This document shows, in pieces, positions 1-7,920 of a stretch of 32,074 bases of DNA. The stretch spans positions 1 to 32,074 of the forward strand of contig NZ_JAFMPZ010000100.1 in assembly GCF_017353455.1 (NCBI RefSeq). The letters run 5' to 3'. Position numbers and translations under genes: made by a program. A model generated the notes under the pieces. The model did no database searches. It was not told the DNA's origin and saw only the letters and a program-made list of their open reading frames with translations. This stretch comes from Streptomyces laculatispora (GTDB taxonomy: Bacteria > Actinomycetota > Actinomycetes > Streptomycetales > Streptomycetaceae). Numbering within the stretch: the stretch's first letter is position 1; each line of letters starts with the position of its first letter.

Positions 1-193
1 CCAGGGAGAGCAGTGGGGGAGCGCCGGCACCGCTGCCCGCGCTGTCCTTGCCGCTACCGCCGTCCGCCGCGGTGGCGGCCCAGTACGCGCCGCCGCCACC
101 GGCCAGCAGTACGGCTGCCGCCACCGAGGCCACGGCGAGCGGCGAACGCCGCCGGGGGCCGGTCACGTCGTTGTCGGGTCGCTCGGTGCTCAC
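1..193 (-). CDS. N-terminus of a membrane-anchored or secreted protein (partial, runs off the window)
   Basis: A minus-strand GTG at 191-193 is preceded by a strong AAGGAG (201-206) with 7 nt spacing. The frame stays open to the window edge, giving about 64 residues. The product starts MSTERPDND, has a basic stretch (GPRRRS, residues 12-17), then one hydrophobic segment (about 18-36, rich in A, V, L and G) and a Gly/Ser/Ala/Asp-rich linker. This is the usual N-terminus of a single-pass anchored or signal-peptide protein facing outside. Codons have the expected G/C third positions. Nothing visible identifies the mature domain, so no function is assigned. The start is well supported; the family is unknown. 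Confidence 0.7.
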   Translation of the reverse strand, partial: MSTERPDNDVTGPRRRSPLAVASVAAAVLLAGGGGAYWAATAADGGSGKDSAGSGAGAPPLLSL

Positions 194-222
194 CGGATCG
201 CTCCTTCGCCTGCATTGCCGTC

Positions 223-242
223 ATATGCCTGGCCCGGCATAT
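223..242. promoter_or_regulatory. Inverted repeat upstream of the minus-strand gene starting at 193
   Basis: ATATGCC (223-229) and GGCATAT (236-242) form a perfect 7-bp inverted repeat with a 6-nt spacer. It lies 30-50 nt upstream of the start codon at 193, in an A/T-richer patch of otherwise GC-rich spacer. The position fits an operator overlapping a minus-strand promoter. The rest of the 194-366 spacer shows nothing I can name. Confidence 0.3.
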
Positions 243-366
243 CGCCCGCCCCTTGGGTGCGGACACCGATGGGACGGGGCGCGGGAGCGCACGGTTCCCC
301 CGTGGGGCGGCAGTTGCGGCGGGAGCGCGGCCGGGGAGCGGCCTGAGCGCGGCCGGAGCGCGGTCC

Positions 367-564
367 TCAGTCGCCGTACTCCGACATCGCGTCGATCAGC
401 CTGGCCGAGGCGGGCGGCACGGTCACTCCGTGAATCAGGGACGGCGCCACAGGGGTGGCGGCGATCTTTGTGGGTACCACCCAGTGCGGAGCCATCCGTG
501 CGCAGTCCGAGCGCAGGTCGGCCAGGCCGGTCTCGGACTCGTGCGGGGCGATGTGGTTCGACAT
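367..564 (-). CDS. Small hypothetical protein, 65 aa
   Basis: ATG at 562-564 and TGA at 367-369 give 65 residues starting MSNHIAPHES and ending AMSEYGD. Third codon positions are strongly G/C in this frame, which supports real coding in spite of the short length. No transmembrane segment, cysteine pair or known motif is visible. The central part (MAPHWVVPTKIAATPV, then LIHGVTVPP) is moderately hydrophobic. There is no convincing Shine-Dalgarno sequence. It is on the same strand as the partial gene ending the window, 173 nt upstream of it, and divergent from adoK. Function unknown. Confidence 0.6.
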   Translation of the reverse strand: MSNHIAPHESETGLADLRSDCARMAPHWVVPTKIAATPVAPSLIHGVTVPPASARLIDAMSEYGD

Positions 565-648
565 ATCCGCACCGTAGGCACCGCAGAGCTCAGGAAGAAA
601 GCCCTACTATCGGGTAGTTTTTCCCATTCAGGTCACCGTAGGAACCGG

Positions 649-654
649 TAGCGT
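649..654 (+). promoter_or_regulatory. Candidate -10 element for adoK
   Basis: TAGCGT fits the Streptomyces vegetative TANNNT -10 pattern and lies about 90 nt upstream of the adoK start. No good -35 is visible. An imperfect hairpin follows (TGAGGGG at 654-660 with CCCCTCA at 676-682, plus CCC/GGG inside and one bulged G), so the predicted leader would begin with a stem-loop. Confidence 0.3.
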
Positions 655-745
655 GAGGGGGCCCCGATTTCCGGGCCCCTCATCTGTCACGCCGCCCCGG
701 GAACGCGGACACCGTTCCCCTCGACCTCCGCAGGAGCAGTCTCCC

Positions 746-1720
746 GTGCGTATCGCAGTCACCGGCTCCATCGCCACCGACCACCTCATGACCTTCCCCG
801 GCCGTTTCGCCGACCAGCTGGTCGCCGATCAGCTGCACACGGTCTCGCTCTCCTTCCTGGTCGACAACCTGGACGTGCGCCGGGGAGGTGTCGCCGCCAA
901 CATCTGCTTCGGCATGGGTCTGCTCGGCACCGCTCCGATCCTGGTCGGCGCCGCGGGCTCCGACTTCGACGAGTACCGGGCCTGGCTCGACCGCCACGGC
1001 GTCGACACCGGATCGGTGCGGATCTCCGAGGTCCTGCACACCGCCCGCTTCGTCTGCACGACGGACGCCGACCACAACCAGATCGGCTCCTTCTACACCG
1101 GCGCCATGAGCGAGGCCCGGCTGATCGAGCTGAAGGCCGTCGCCGACCGCGTGGGCGGTCTCGACCTGGTCTCCATCGGTGCCGACGACCCGGAGGGCAT
1201 GCTCCGCCACACGGAGGAGTGCCGCTCCCGCGGAATCCCGTTCGCCGCGGACTTCTCGCAGCAGATCGCCCGGATGGACGGCGAGGAGATCCGCATCCTG
1301 CTCGACGGCGCCACCTACCTCTTCTCCAACGAGTACGAGAAGGGGCTCATCGAGTCCAAGACCGGCTGGACCGACGAGGAGATCCTGTCCAAGGTCGGCC
1401 ACCGCGTCACCACCCTCGGCTCCCGGGGCGTGCGGATCGAGCGCGTCGGCGTTGAGCCGATCGAGGTCGGCTGCGCGGAGGAGATGAGCAAGACCGACCC
1501 GACCGGCGTCGGCGACGCCTTCCGCGCCGGATTCCTCTCCGGTCTCGCCTGGGGCGTCGGCCTGGAGCGGGCCGCCCAGGTCGGCTGCATGCTCGCCACC
1601 CTGGTCATCGAGACGGTCGGCACCCAGGAGTACACCCTGCACCGCACCCACTTCATGGACCGCTTCACCAAGGCGTACGGCCACGAGGCCGCGGCCGAGG
1701 TCCGCACGCACCTCTCGTAA
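746..1720 (+). CDS. adoK: Adenosine kinase (PfkB family)
   Basis: Predicted to phosphorylate adenosine to AMP with ATP in the cytoplasm (purine salvage). GTG at 746-748 is preferred over upstream in-frame starts because AGGAG (732-736) lies 9 nt before it; the product is 324 aa. The N-terminus (VTGSIATDHLMTFPGRF, with Asp12 in the substrate site), the double Gly at 47-48 and DPTGVGDAFRAGF (251-263) with catalytic base Asp257 are PfkB/ribokinase features. From memory, length and sequence match Mycobacterium tuberculosis AdoK (Rv2202c) closely, which separates it from generic sugar kinases. It faces the desulfurase gene with only 20 nt between the stop codons and no clear terminator. Chromosomal linkage to ctaC is also seen in mycobacteria. 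Confidence 0.87.
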   Translation: MRIAVTGSIATDHLMTFPGRFADQLVADQLHTVSLSFLVDNLDVRRGGVAANICFGMGLLGTAPILVGAAGSDFDEYRAWLDRHGVDTGSVRISEVLHTARFVCTTDADHNQIGSFYTGAMSEARLIELKAVADRVGGLDLVSIGADDPEGMLRHTEECRSRGIPFAADFSQQIARMDGEEIRILLDGATYLFSNEYEKGLIESKTGWTDEEILSKVGHRVTTLGSRGVRIERVGVEPIEVGCAEEMSKTDPTGVGDAFRAGFLSGLAWGVGLERAAQVGCMLATLVIETVGTQEYTLHRTHFMDRFTKAYGHEAAAEVRTHLS

Positions 1721-1740
1721 GCAGGAGGCGGGACAGCCGG

Positions 1741-3123
1741 TCAGGACAGCCGGCGGACCACATAGGCCGAGCCCCGGTCCGCCGGCTCCTCACCCACGTA
1801 CTCCTGCTCACGCATCGCGCACCAGGCCGGAATGTCGAGCCGGGCCGCCTCGTCGTCGGACAGGACGGTCACCGTCCCGCCCACCGGTACGTCGGCGATC
1901 ACCTTTGCGAGCTCGATCACCGGGACCGGGCAGCGCCTCCCGAGCGCGTCGACGACCAGGGAGGCCGCCGGGGCGGGGGAGGGGGCTGCCGCGGCCGGCG
2001 CCCCCAGCTTCTCCCGCACCGCCGCCACCACCCCGGGAAGCACATCGAGGAAGCGGTCGACGTCCTCCTCGGTGGTGCCCGTCGGCAGCGACACGCGGAC
2101 GTTGCCCTCCGACAGCACCCCCATCGCCCTGAGCACATGGCTCGGGGTCAGCGTGCTGCTCGTGCAGGACGAGCCGGACGACACGGAGAAACCCGCCCGG
2201 TCCAGCTCATGGAGCAGGGTCTCCCCGTCGACGTAGAGACAGGAGAAGGTGACCAGATGCGGCAGCCGCCGCTCCGCATCGCCGACGACCTCCACATCGG
2301 GCACCAGTGCGGGTACCCGGCTCCGGATCCGCTCCACCAGCGCCCTCAGCCGCGCCGACTCGGCGGCGGCCTCCGCCCGAACCGCCCGCAGGGACGCCGC
2401 GGCGGCCACGATCGCCGGAATGTTCTCGAAGCCGGCGGCCCGCCCCGACTCACGCTCGTCGGCCGGTCCTTGGACCGCGAACCGGACACCCTTGCGCACC
2501 GCCAGCAGCCCGACCCCGGCCGGACCGCCCCATTTGTGGGCGCTCGCCGCCAGCAGCGACCAGCCGCCCGGCACCGGGCCCTGGCCCAGTGACTGCGCGG
2601 CGTCCACCAGCAGCGGCACCCCCGCGTCCCGGCAGAGCGCGGCGACCTCGGCCACCGGCTGCTCCGTGCCGACCTCGTGGTTGGCGGACTGGAGACAGGC
2701 CAGCGCGGTGTCCTCGCGCAGTTCCGCTCCGTACGCCGCCGGGCTCACCGCCCCCGAGCGGTCCACCGGCACCTCCGCGACCGATCCGCCCTGGGCCTCG
2801 TGCGCGGCGGCCGAATGGAGCACGGACGAATGTTCGACCGCCGACACCACCAGATGGCGGCCGACACGCCGACGCCCGGCGAGGGCCCCGGAAATTCCGG
2901 AGTGCACCGCCCGGGTGCCCGACGAGGTGAACGTGAGCTCGTCGGGACGGCAGCCGACGGCCTCCGCCGCCGCCTCCCTGGCCGCGTCCAGCAGCAGCCG
3001 GGCCCGGCGCCCCTCGCGGTAGAGCCTGGCCGGATCGGCCCAGCCCTCGTCCAGGGCGGCAAGCAGCGCCTGGCGGGCTACGGGGTGGAGGGGGGCGGCG
3101 GACGCGGCGTCGAAGTAGGGCAC
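1741..3123 (-). CDS. Cysteine desulfurase fused to a C-terminal TusA sulfur-carrier domain
   Basis: 460 aa, ATG at 3123. Residues 1-370 are a class V PLP-dependent aminotransferase fold of the NifS/IscS type: His98 in VEHSS, Asp174 in VDAAQS, the PLP lysine Lys197 in SAHKWGG, and the sulfur-accepting Cys320 in SSGSSCTSS. A Pro/Ala linker (about 375-388) leads to a TusA/SirA-like domain (389-460) with the CPVP motif (Cys398) and a second Cys at 435. Known chemistry: persulfide forms on the desulfurase Cys and passes to the TusA Cys. Inference: the fusion channels sulfur in one polypeptide, perhaps for tRNA thiolation, cofactor sulfur or metal-centre assembly. It diverges from ctaC, so a link to the oxidase is possible but unproven. 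Confidence 0.85.
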   Translation of the reverse strand: MPYFDAASAAPLHPVARQALLAALDEGWADPARLYREGRRARLLLDAAREAAAEAVGCRPDELTFTSSGTRAVHSGISGALAGRRRVGRHLVVSAVEHSSVLHSAAAHEAQGGSVAEVPVDRSGAVSPAAYGAELREDTALACLQSANHEVGTEQPVAEVAALCRDAGVPLLVDAAQSLGQGPVPGGWSLLAASAHKWGGPAGVGLLAVRKGVRFAVQGPADERESGRAAGFENIPAIVAAAASLRAVRAEAAAESARLRALVERIRSRVPALVPDVEVVGDAERRLPHLVTFSCLYVDGETLLHELDRAGFSVSSGSSCTSSTLTPSHVLRAMGVLSEGNVRVSLPTGTTEEDVDRFLDVLPGVVAAVREKLGAPAAAAPSPAPAASLVVDALGRRCPVPVIELAKVIADVPVGGTVTVLSDDEAARLDIPAWCAMREQEYVGEEPADRGSAYVVRRLS

Positions 3124-3283
3124 CCGGCCACGCTAGCCCGGTCCGGACCCCGGCTCGGGACCGGCCGCCGGCACGGTCAGGAGAGGGGGCGTCAGATGAC
3201 GGCCGGAGGAGTGGATTCCACCCCTTCGGGGAGTCGGGCGGCGCGTTGGGCACCCTCCCCGCGCGACCCCAAATAGCGTCCAG

Positions 3284-3330
3284 TAGGGTTTGGTCCGCAT
3301 AAACATCCAAACCCCTGCCCGCGTCAGGGG
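3284..3330 (+). promoter_or_regulatory. Candidate ctaC promoter with overlapping inverted repeats
   Basis: TAGGGT (3284-3289) fits a -10 element, giving a leader of about 100 nt for ctaCDF. A perfect 8-bp inverted repeat, GGGTTTGG (3286-3293) and CCAAACCC (3307-3314), covers it and the expected transcription start. The right arm overlaps a second hairpin, CCCCTG (3312-3317) with CAGGGG (3325-3330), so the two cannot form together. This fits an operator, or a leader with alternative folds. The rest of the divergent spacer (3124-3283) shows no recognisable element. Confidence 0.4.
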
Positions 3331-3393
3331 CGGCGACCGACAAACGAGACGGGCGCGCCGACCGTGCGGGCGAGACTCTCGGGAAGGCGCTAC

Positions 3394-4356
3394 GTGAGTC
3401 CCAACGGCTCCGACCGCTCGTCGCGGCGCCCGATGCGGCGGAAGCTGCCGCAGGTGCTGACTGCGGGCCTGATCCTGGCGACCGCAACCGGTTGCACATA
3501 CAAGGATTTCCCCCGCCTCGGTATGCCTACGCCGGTAACGGAAGAGGCCCCACGGATCCTTTCCCTCTGGCAGGGCTCGTGGGCGGCAGCGCTCGCCACG
3601 GGCGTGCTGGTCTGGGGCCTGATCCTGTGGAGCGTCATCTTCCACCGGCGCAGCCGCACCAAGGTGGAGGTTCCTCCGCAGACCCGGTACAACATGCCGA
3701 TCGAGGCGTTGTACACCGTGGTCCCTCTGATCATCGTCTCGGTGTTGTTCTACTTCACCGCGCGCGATGAATCGAAGCTCCTCGAACTCTCCCCGAAGCC
3801 CGCCCACACGGTCAACGTGGTCGGCTATCAGTGGAGCTGGGGCTTCAACTACATCGAGAACGTGGACGGCTCGACCGCCACGGGCAACGAGATCCCCAAG
3901 GAGCTCGACGCCATCCCGGACCGGTTCCGCAAGGACTTCCCCAAGGGTGCTGAAGGCGTCTACGACGTCGGTGTCCCGGGAACCCGGAATCCGCAGAACG
4001 GCAACCCCGGTCCGACCCTGTGGCTGGCCAAGGGGGAGAAGGTCCGCTTCGTCCTGACTTCGCGTGACGTCATCCACTCGTTCTGGGTGGTGCCGTTCCT
4101 CATGAAGCAGGACGTCATTCCGGGCCACACCAACTCCTTCGAGGTGACTCCCAACCAGGAGGGCACCTTCATGGGCAAGTGCGCCGAGCTCTGTGGCGTC
4201 GACCACTCCCGCATGCTCTTCAACGTCAAGGTCGTCTCCCCGGAGCGCTATCAGGCGCACCTCAAGGAGCTGGCGAAGAAGGGCAACACGGGCTACGTGC
4301 CGGCCGGCATCGAGCAGACTGACCCGGCCAGGAATGCGGAGACGAACAAACTGTGA
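3394..4356 (+). CDS. ctaC: Cytochrome c oxidase subunit II (aa3-type)
   Basis: 320 aa. GTG at 3394 is chosen over the upstream in-frame start at 3364 because GGGAAGG (3381-3387) is 6 nt before it and the lipoprotein signal then sits normally. Signal peptide residues 15-33 end in ATATGC, with Cys34 the likely lipidated residue. Two transmembrane segments (about 62-83 and 105-123) anchor the cupredoxin domain. CuA ligands are visible: His228 in VIHSFW, then Cys263, Glu265, Cys267, His271 and Met274 in the [12 protein letters not shown] stretch. The aromatic YQWSWGFNY (145-153) is the electron-entry patch. Subunit II receives electrons from the cytochrome cc subunit QcrC. Its stop overlaps the ctaD start by 4 nt, implying translational coupling. 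Confidence 0.96.
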   Translation: MSPNGSDRSSRRPMRRKLPQVLTAGLILATATGCTYKDFPRLGMPTPVTEEAPRILSLWQGSWAAALATGVLVWGLILWSVIFHRRSRTKVEVPPQTRYNMPIEALYTVVPLIIVSVLFYFTARDESKLLELSPKPAHTVNVVGYQWSWGFNYIENVDGSTATGNEIPKELDAIPDRFRKDFPKGAEGVYDVGVPGTRNPQNGNPGPTLWLAKGEKVRFVLTSRDVIHSFWVVPFLMKQDVIPGHTNSFEVTPNQEGTFMGKCAELCGVDHSRMLFNVKVVSPERYQAHLKELAKKGNTGYVPAGIEQTDPARNAETNKL

Positions 4357-6089
4357 GCATCCTCAACGAACCTCAGGGTGCCGCGGCAGCAGACGACTCG
4401 TACGAGGACGAGCTGCCGGTCCGGCGCAAGCAGCCGGGAAACGTCGTCATCAAGTGGATGACCACCACTGACCACAAGACGATCGGCACGATGTACCTGG
4501 TCACATCGTTCGCGTTCTTCTGCATCGGCGGTCTGCTCGCGCTCTTCATGCGCGCCGAGCTGGCCCGTCCGGGCACGCAGATCATGTCGAACGAGCAGTT
4601 CAACCAGGCGTTCACGATGCACGGCACGATCATGCTGCTGATGTTCGCGACGCCGCTGTTCGCCGGGTTCGCGAACTGGATCATGCCGCTGCAGATCGGT
4701 GCGCCCGACGTGGCGTTCCCGCGGCTGAACATGTTCGCGTACTGGCTGTACCTCTTCGGTTCGATCCTCGCGGTGGCCGGCTTCCTCACCCCGCAGGGTG
4801 CGGCCGACTTCGGCTGGTTCGCCTACTCCCCGCTTTCGGACGCGGTCCGCTCGCCGGGCGTCGGTGCCGATATGTGGATCATGGGTCTGGCCTTCTCCGG
4901 ATTCGGCACGATCCTCGGTTCGGTCAACTTCATCACCACGATCATCTGCATGCGCGCACCCGGCATGACGATGTTCCGCATGCCGATCTTCGTCTGGAAC
5001 GTCCTGCTGACCGGTGTTCTGGTCCTGCTGGCCTTCCCGGTCCTCGCCGCGGCGCTCTTCGCGCTGGAGGCGGACCGAAAATTCGGGGCGCATGTATTCG
5101 ACGCGGCCAATGGCGGCGCATTGCTATGGCAACACCTCTTCTGGTTCTTCGGCCATCCAGAGGTGTACATCATCGCTTTGCCCTTCTTCGGGATCGTTTC
5201 CGAAGTGATCCCGGTGTTCAGTCGAAAGCCGATGTTCGGATACATCGGCCTGATCGGCGCGACGATCGCCATCGCGGGTCTGTCCGTGACCGTGTGGGCC
5301 CACCACATGTACGTCACCGGCGGTGTGCTGTTGCCGTTCTTCTCGTTCATGACGTTCCTCATCGCGGTACCCACCGGGGTGAAGTTCTTCAACTGGATCG
5401 GCACGATGTGGAAGGGCTCACTGTCCTTCGAGACACCGATGCTCTGGGCCGTCGGCTTCCTGATCACCTTCGCCTTCGGTGGTCTGACCGGCGTCATCCT
5501 CGCGTCGCCCCCGATGGACTTCCACGTCTCGGACTCGTACTTCGTCGTGGCGCACTTCCACTACGTGGTCTTCGGCACCGTGGTCTTCGCGATGTTCTCC
5601 GGATTCCACTTCTGGTGGCCGAAGTTCACCGGCAAGATGCTGGACGAGCGGCTCGGCAAGATCACCTTCTGGACGCTGTTCGTGGGCTTCCACGGCACGT
5701 TCCTGGTGCAGCACTGGCTGGGCGCCGAGGGCATGCCGCGTCGTTACGCGGACTACCTCGCGGCGGACGGCTTCACCGCGCTGAACACGATCTCGACGAT
5801 CTGTTCGTTCCTGCTCGGCCTGTCGATCCTGCCGTTCTTCTACAACGTCTGGAAGACGGCCAAGTACGGCAAGAAGATCGAGGTCGACGACCCGTGGGGC
5901 TACGGCCGCTCGCTGGAGTGGGCGACGTCCTGCCCGCCGCCGCGGCACAACTTCCTCACGCTGCCGCGGATCCGTTCGGAATCCCCGGCGTTCGACCTGC
6001 ACCACCCGGAAATCACGGCGCTCGAACAGCTGGAGCACCACTCCGAGGGTGACAAGGCCCTCGCCGGCGGCAAGGAGGCGGGCAAGTGA
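4353..6089 (+). CDS. ctaD: Cytochrome c oxidase subunit I (aa3-type)
   Basis: 578 aa integral membrane subunit with about 12 transmembrane helices, carrying heme a and the heme a3-CuB site that reduces O2 while pumping protons. Visible ligands: His90 (FTMHGT, heme a), His268 and Tyr272 in FGHPEVY (CuB ligand and the crosslinked Tyr), His317-His318 (CuB), His401 (heme a3) and His403 (heme a). Proton-path residues are present: Asp119 in IGAPDVAFP, Glu270 in HPEVY, Lys344 in PTGVKFF. The GTG start overlaps the ctaC TGA. Oddity: codons 242-296 (5076-5240) have far more A/T-ending codons (16 of 55) than the regions on either side (2 of 33, 3 of 53), exactly over the active-site segment. Confidence 0.97.
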   Translation: MSILNEPQGAAAADDSYEDELPVRRKQPGNVVIKWMTTTDHKTIGTMYLVTSFAFFCIGGLLALFMRAELARPGTQIMSNEQFNQAFTMHGTIMLLMFATPLFAGFANWIMPLQIGAPDVAFPRLNMFAYWLYLFGSILAVAGFLTPQGAADFGWFAYSPLSDAVRSPGVGADMWIMGLAFSGFGTILGSVNFITTIICMRAPGMTMFRMPIFVWNVLLTGVLVLLAFPVLAAALFALEADRKFGAHVFDAANGGALLWQHLFWFFGHPEVYIIALPFFGIVSEVIPVFSRKPMFGYIGLIGATIAIAGLSVTVWAHHMYVTGGVLLPFFSFMTFLIAVPTGVKFFNWIGTMWKGSLSFETPMLWAVGFLITFAFGGLTGVILASPPMDFHVSDSYFVVAHFHYVVFGTVVFAMFSGFHFWWPKFTGKMLDERLGKITFWTLFVGFHGTFLVQHWLGAEGMPRRYADYLAADGFTALNTISTICSFLLGLSILPFFYNVWKTAKYGKKIEVDDPWGYGRSLEWATSCPPPRHNFLTLPRIRSESPAFDLHHPEITALEQLEHHSEGDKALAGGKEAGK

Positions 6090-6484
6090 AGATTCAGGGC
6101 AAGCTGTTCCTCTGGCTGGCGGTCTTCATGCTCGCCATGGCCATCACGTACGGCGTGTGGTCCAAGGAGCCGGCCGGTACGACCGCGCTCGTCCTGGCCT
6201 TCGGCCTGAGCGTCATGATCGGCTTCTACCTGGCCTTCACGGCCCGGCGGGTCGACGCGCTCGCGCAGGACAACAGGGACGCCGACGTGGCGGACGAGGC
6301 CGGCGAGGTGGGGTTCTTCTCCCCGCACAGCTGGCAGCCGCTCTCGCTGGCGGTCGGCGGCGCACTCGCCTTCACGGGAGTCGTCTTCGGCTGGTGGCTG
6401 CTCTACTTCTCGCTCCCGATGCTCCTGATCGGTCTGTTCGGCTGGGTGTTCGAGTACTACCGCGGTGAGAACCGCACCCAGTGA
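6086..6484 (+). CDS. ctaF: Cytochrome c oxidase subunit IV, actinobacterial type
   Basis: 132 aa, GTG at 6086 overlapping the ctaD TGA, with AAGGAGG (6072-6078) 7 nt upstream. Four hydrophobic helices are visible (about 7-23, 33-52, 84-103, 104-123) with a charged cytoplasmic loop (about 54-75). Size, topology and position directly after ctaD match the small actinobacterial oxidase subunit (Cyt_c_ox_IV family), which is part of the bc1-aa3 supercomplex and unrelated to the proteobacterial subunit IV. The stop codon lies inside a short tandem duplication (6481-6513). The ctaCDF operon ends here. Confidence 0.93.
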   Translation: MKIQGKLFLWLAVFMLAMAITYGVWSKEPAGTTALVLAFGLSVMIGFYLAFTARRVDALAQDNRDADVADEAGEVGFFSPHSWQPLSLAVGGALAFTGVVFGWWLLYFSLPMLLIGLFGWVFEYYRGENRTQ

Positions 6485-6513
6485 CACCGCTCCACCCGTG
6501 ACACCGCTCCACC
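6481..6513 (+). repeat. Tandem 16-nt direct repeat at the ctaF stop codon
   Basis: GTGACACCGCTCCACC occurs at 6481-6496 and again at 6498-6513 (17-nt period, identical). The first copy carries the ctaF TGA. It probably arose by slippage or duplication; no function is evident. Confidence 0.8.
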
Positions 6514-6515
6514 TG

Positions 6516-6556
6516 ACGGGGGGCCCGCACTTCCACGAGAAGTGCGGGCCCCCCGT
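6516..6556 (+). terminator. Intrinsic terminator of ctaCDF
   Basis: A perfect 17-bp stem (6516-6532 with 6540-6556) with a 7-nt loop CCACGAG, followed by TTTG. It lies 31 nt after the ctaF stop and separates the oxidase operon from the L,D-transpeptidase gene. Confidence 0.9.
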
Positions 6557-6594
6557 TTGCAGTCACCCCGCGCGCTGAATCGAATGAATCTTCT

Positions 6595-6600
6595 TAGCGT
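6595..6600 (+). promoter_or_regulatory. Candidate -10 for leaderless expression of the L,D-transpeptidase gene
   Basis: TAGCGT ends 6 nt before the ATG at 6607, and no Shine-Dalgarno sequence is present. In Streptomyces this spacing places the transcription start at or next to the start codon. Confidence 0.35.
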
Positions 6601-6606
6601 GGGTTC

Positions 6607-7860
6607 ATGAACCACACGCCGCGCATCCGTCCCGTAGTGAGCTGCACTCTGCTGGTCGTGACCCTGGTCGCAGGGATGACCGCTTGTGGGGAGTCCGACG
6701 GCCATCCGCTCTCGGCGAAGCCGTACGACGCCGCGGACGAGATCTCCTCCAACGCGCCCGACGGCGGCCAGAAGGTCGACCCGGACAAGCCCCTCGAAGT
6801 CGGCGTCGACGGTGACGACGGCCGAATCACCGATGTGGCGGCCGTCGACACCGCAGGACGCCATCTGGCGGGCGAACTCGACGCCGACGGGCAGCGCTGG
6901 CACTCCACCGCCCCGCTCGCCGCAGGCACCCGGTACACCGTCAAGGTCAGCATGGAGGACCACGACGGCGCCCCAGGGGACCGCACGCTGTCTTTCGAGA
7001 CCGCCTCCGCCAAGAGGTTCCTGAAGGTCACCTTCGGCCCTCAGACGGGCACCTACGGCGTCGGGCAGCCCGTCACGGCGCAACTCAGCGCCCCCGTCGC
7101 CGACAAGGCGGCCCGCGCCACCGTCGAGCGCGCGCTGAAGGTCCGCTCCACACCGGCCGTGACCGGCTCCTGGTACTGGGTCGACAACAAGACGCTTCAC
7201 TACCGGCCGCGGGACTACTGGCCGGCGAAGGCCACCATCGAGGTCAGCAGCAATCTGGCCGGCATCAAGGTGGCCAACGCGCTGTACGGGGCTCCCGCGA
7301 AAGCGTTGAAGATCACTACCGGCGACCGGATCGAGGCCGTGACCGACGCCTCGCAGCACTCCATGACGGTCAAGCGCAACGGCGAAGTGATCAACACCAT
7401 TCCGGTGACCACGGGCAAGCCCGGCTTCTCCACCCGCAACGGCGTCAAGGTCGTGCTGGGCAAGGAGCAGCAGGTACGTATGCGCGGGGAGACGATCGGC
7501 ATCGCGCAGGGCTCGAGCGACTCCTACGACCTGCTGGTCTACTACGCGACCCGGGTCACCTGGAGCGGTGAGTACGTGCACGCGGCCCCCTGGTCCACCG
7601 GATCACAGGGGTACGCGAACGTCAGCCACGGCTGCACCGGTATGAGCACCAGCGCGGCGGAGTGGTTCTACAACACCGTGCGCGAGGGCGACATCGTCCG
7701 CGTCGTCGGCAGCGAGGGCGAGACCATGACGCCGTTCGACAACGGCTACGGCGACTGGAACCTGTCCTGGGCCAAGTGGCAGAAGGGCAGCGCACTGCAG
7801 AACAACACGCCCGACCGCGTGGACACGGTTCAGGCGGCGCGACTGCGCCCCGAGGTCTGA
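6607..7860 (+). CDS. Lipoprotein L,D-transpeptidase (YkuD family)
   Basis: 417 aa. A lipoprotein signal ends in VAGMTAC (lipidated Cys27). An extracellular region follows (about 60-235) that looks like the two Ig-like modules of mycobacterial Ldt enzymes, then a YkuD catalytic domain (about 240-370). Catalytic residues: His325 in YVHAAPWS, and Ser340-His341-Gly342-Cys343 in NVSHGCTGMS. Known role: formation of 3-3 peptidoglycan crosslinks or attachment of wall proteins, outside the membrane. The C-terminal tail (about 375-417), rich in aromatic residues and Asn, is typical of actinobacterial Ldts. It sits between ctaF and ctaE as an independent transcription unit. Confidence 0.9.
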   Translation: MNHTPRIRPVVSCTLLVVTLVAGMTACGESDGHPLSAKPYDAADEISSNAPDGGQKVDPDKPLEVGVDGDDGRITDVAAVDTAGRHLAGELDADGQRWHSTAPLAAGTRYTVKVSMEDHDGAPGDRTLSFETASAKRFLKVTFGPQTGTYGVGQPVTAQLSAPVADKAARATVERALKVRSTPAVTGSWYWVDNKTLHYRPRDYWPAKATIEVSSNLAGIKVANALYGAPAKALKITTGDRIEAVTDASQHSMTVKRNGEVINTIPVTTGKPGFSTRNGVKVVLGKEQQVRMRGETIGIAQGSSDSYDLLVYYATRVTWSGEYVHAAPWSTGSQGYANVSHGCTGMSTSAAEWFYNTVREGDIVRVVGSEGETMTPFDNGYGDWNLSWAKWQKGSALQNNTPDRVDTVQAARLRPEV

Positions 7861-7874
7861 GCGGGGAGTGCGCT

Positions 7875-7920
7875 GCCCCTCGGAGGGGCCGGCGGCAGGG
7901 GGAAGGGCCCGCGGGCCCCT
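7875..7920. terminator. Possible bidirectional terminator between convergent genes
   Basis: The 59-nt gap holds two short hairpins: GCCCCT/AGGGGC (7875-7880, 7884-7889, loop CGG) and the perfect palindrome GGGCCCGCGGGCCC (7905-7918). There are no T-tracts, so termination is inferred only from the hairpins and the convergent layout. Confidence 0.4.

Noticed and set aside
680..1711. Long minus-strand open frame opposite adoK
   Set aside because: Antisense shadow of a high-GC gene; composition is Gly/Ala/Asp/Val-rich with no motif, and adoK explains the region.
2450..3499. Minus-strand open frame overlapping the desulfurase and ctaC starts
   Set aside because: Out of frame with the desulfurase, Arg/Pro/Gly-rich, and crosses both the divergent spacer and the ctaC start.
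5076..5240. Foreign insertion or sequencing error in ctaD
   Set aside because: Frame and all catalytic residues are intact and the protein is normal in length, so it is kept only as a codon-usage anomaly.
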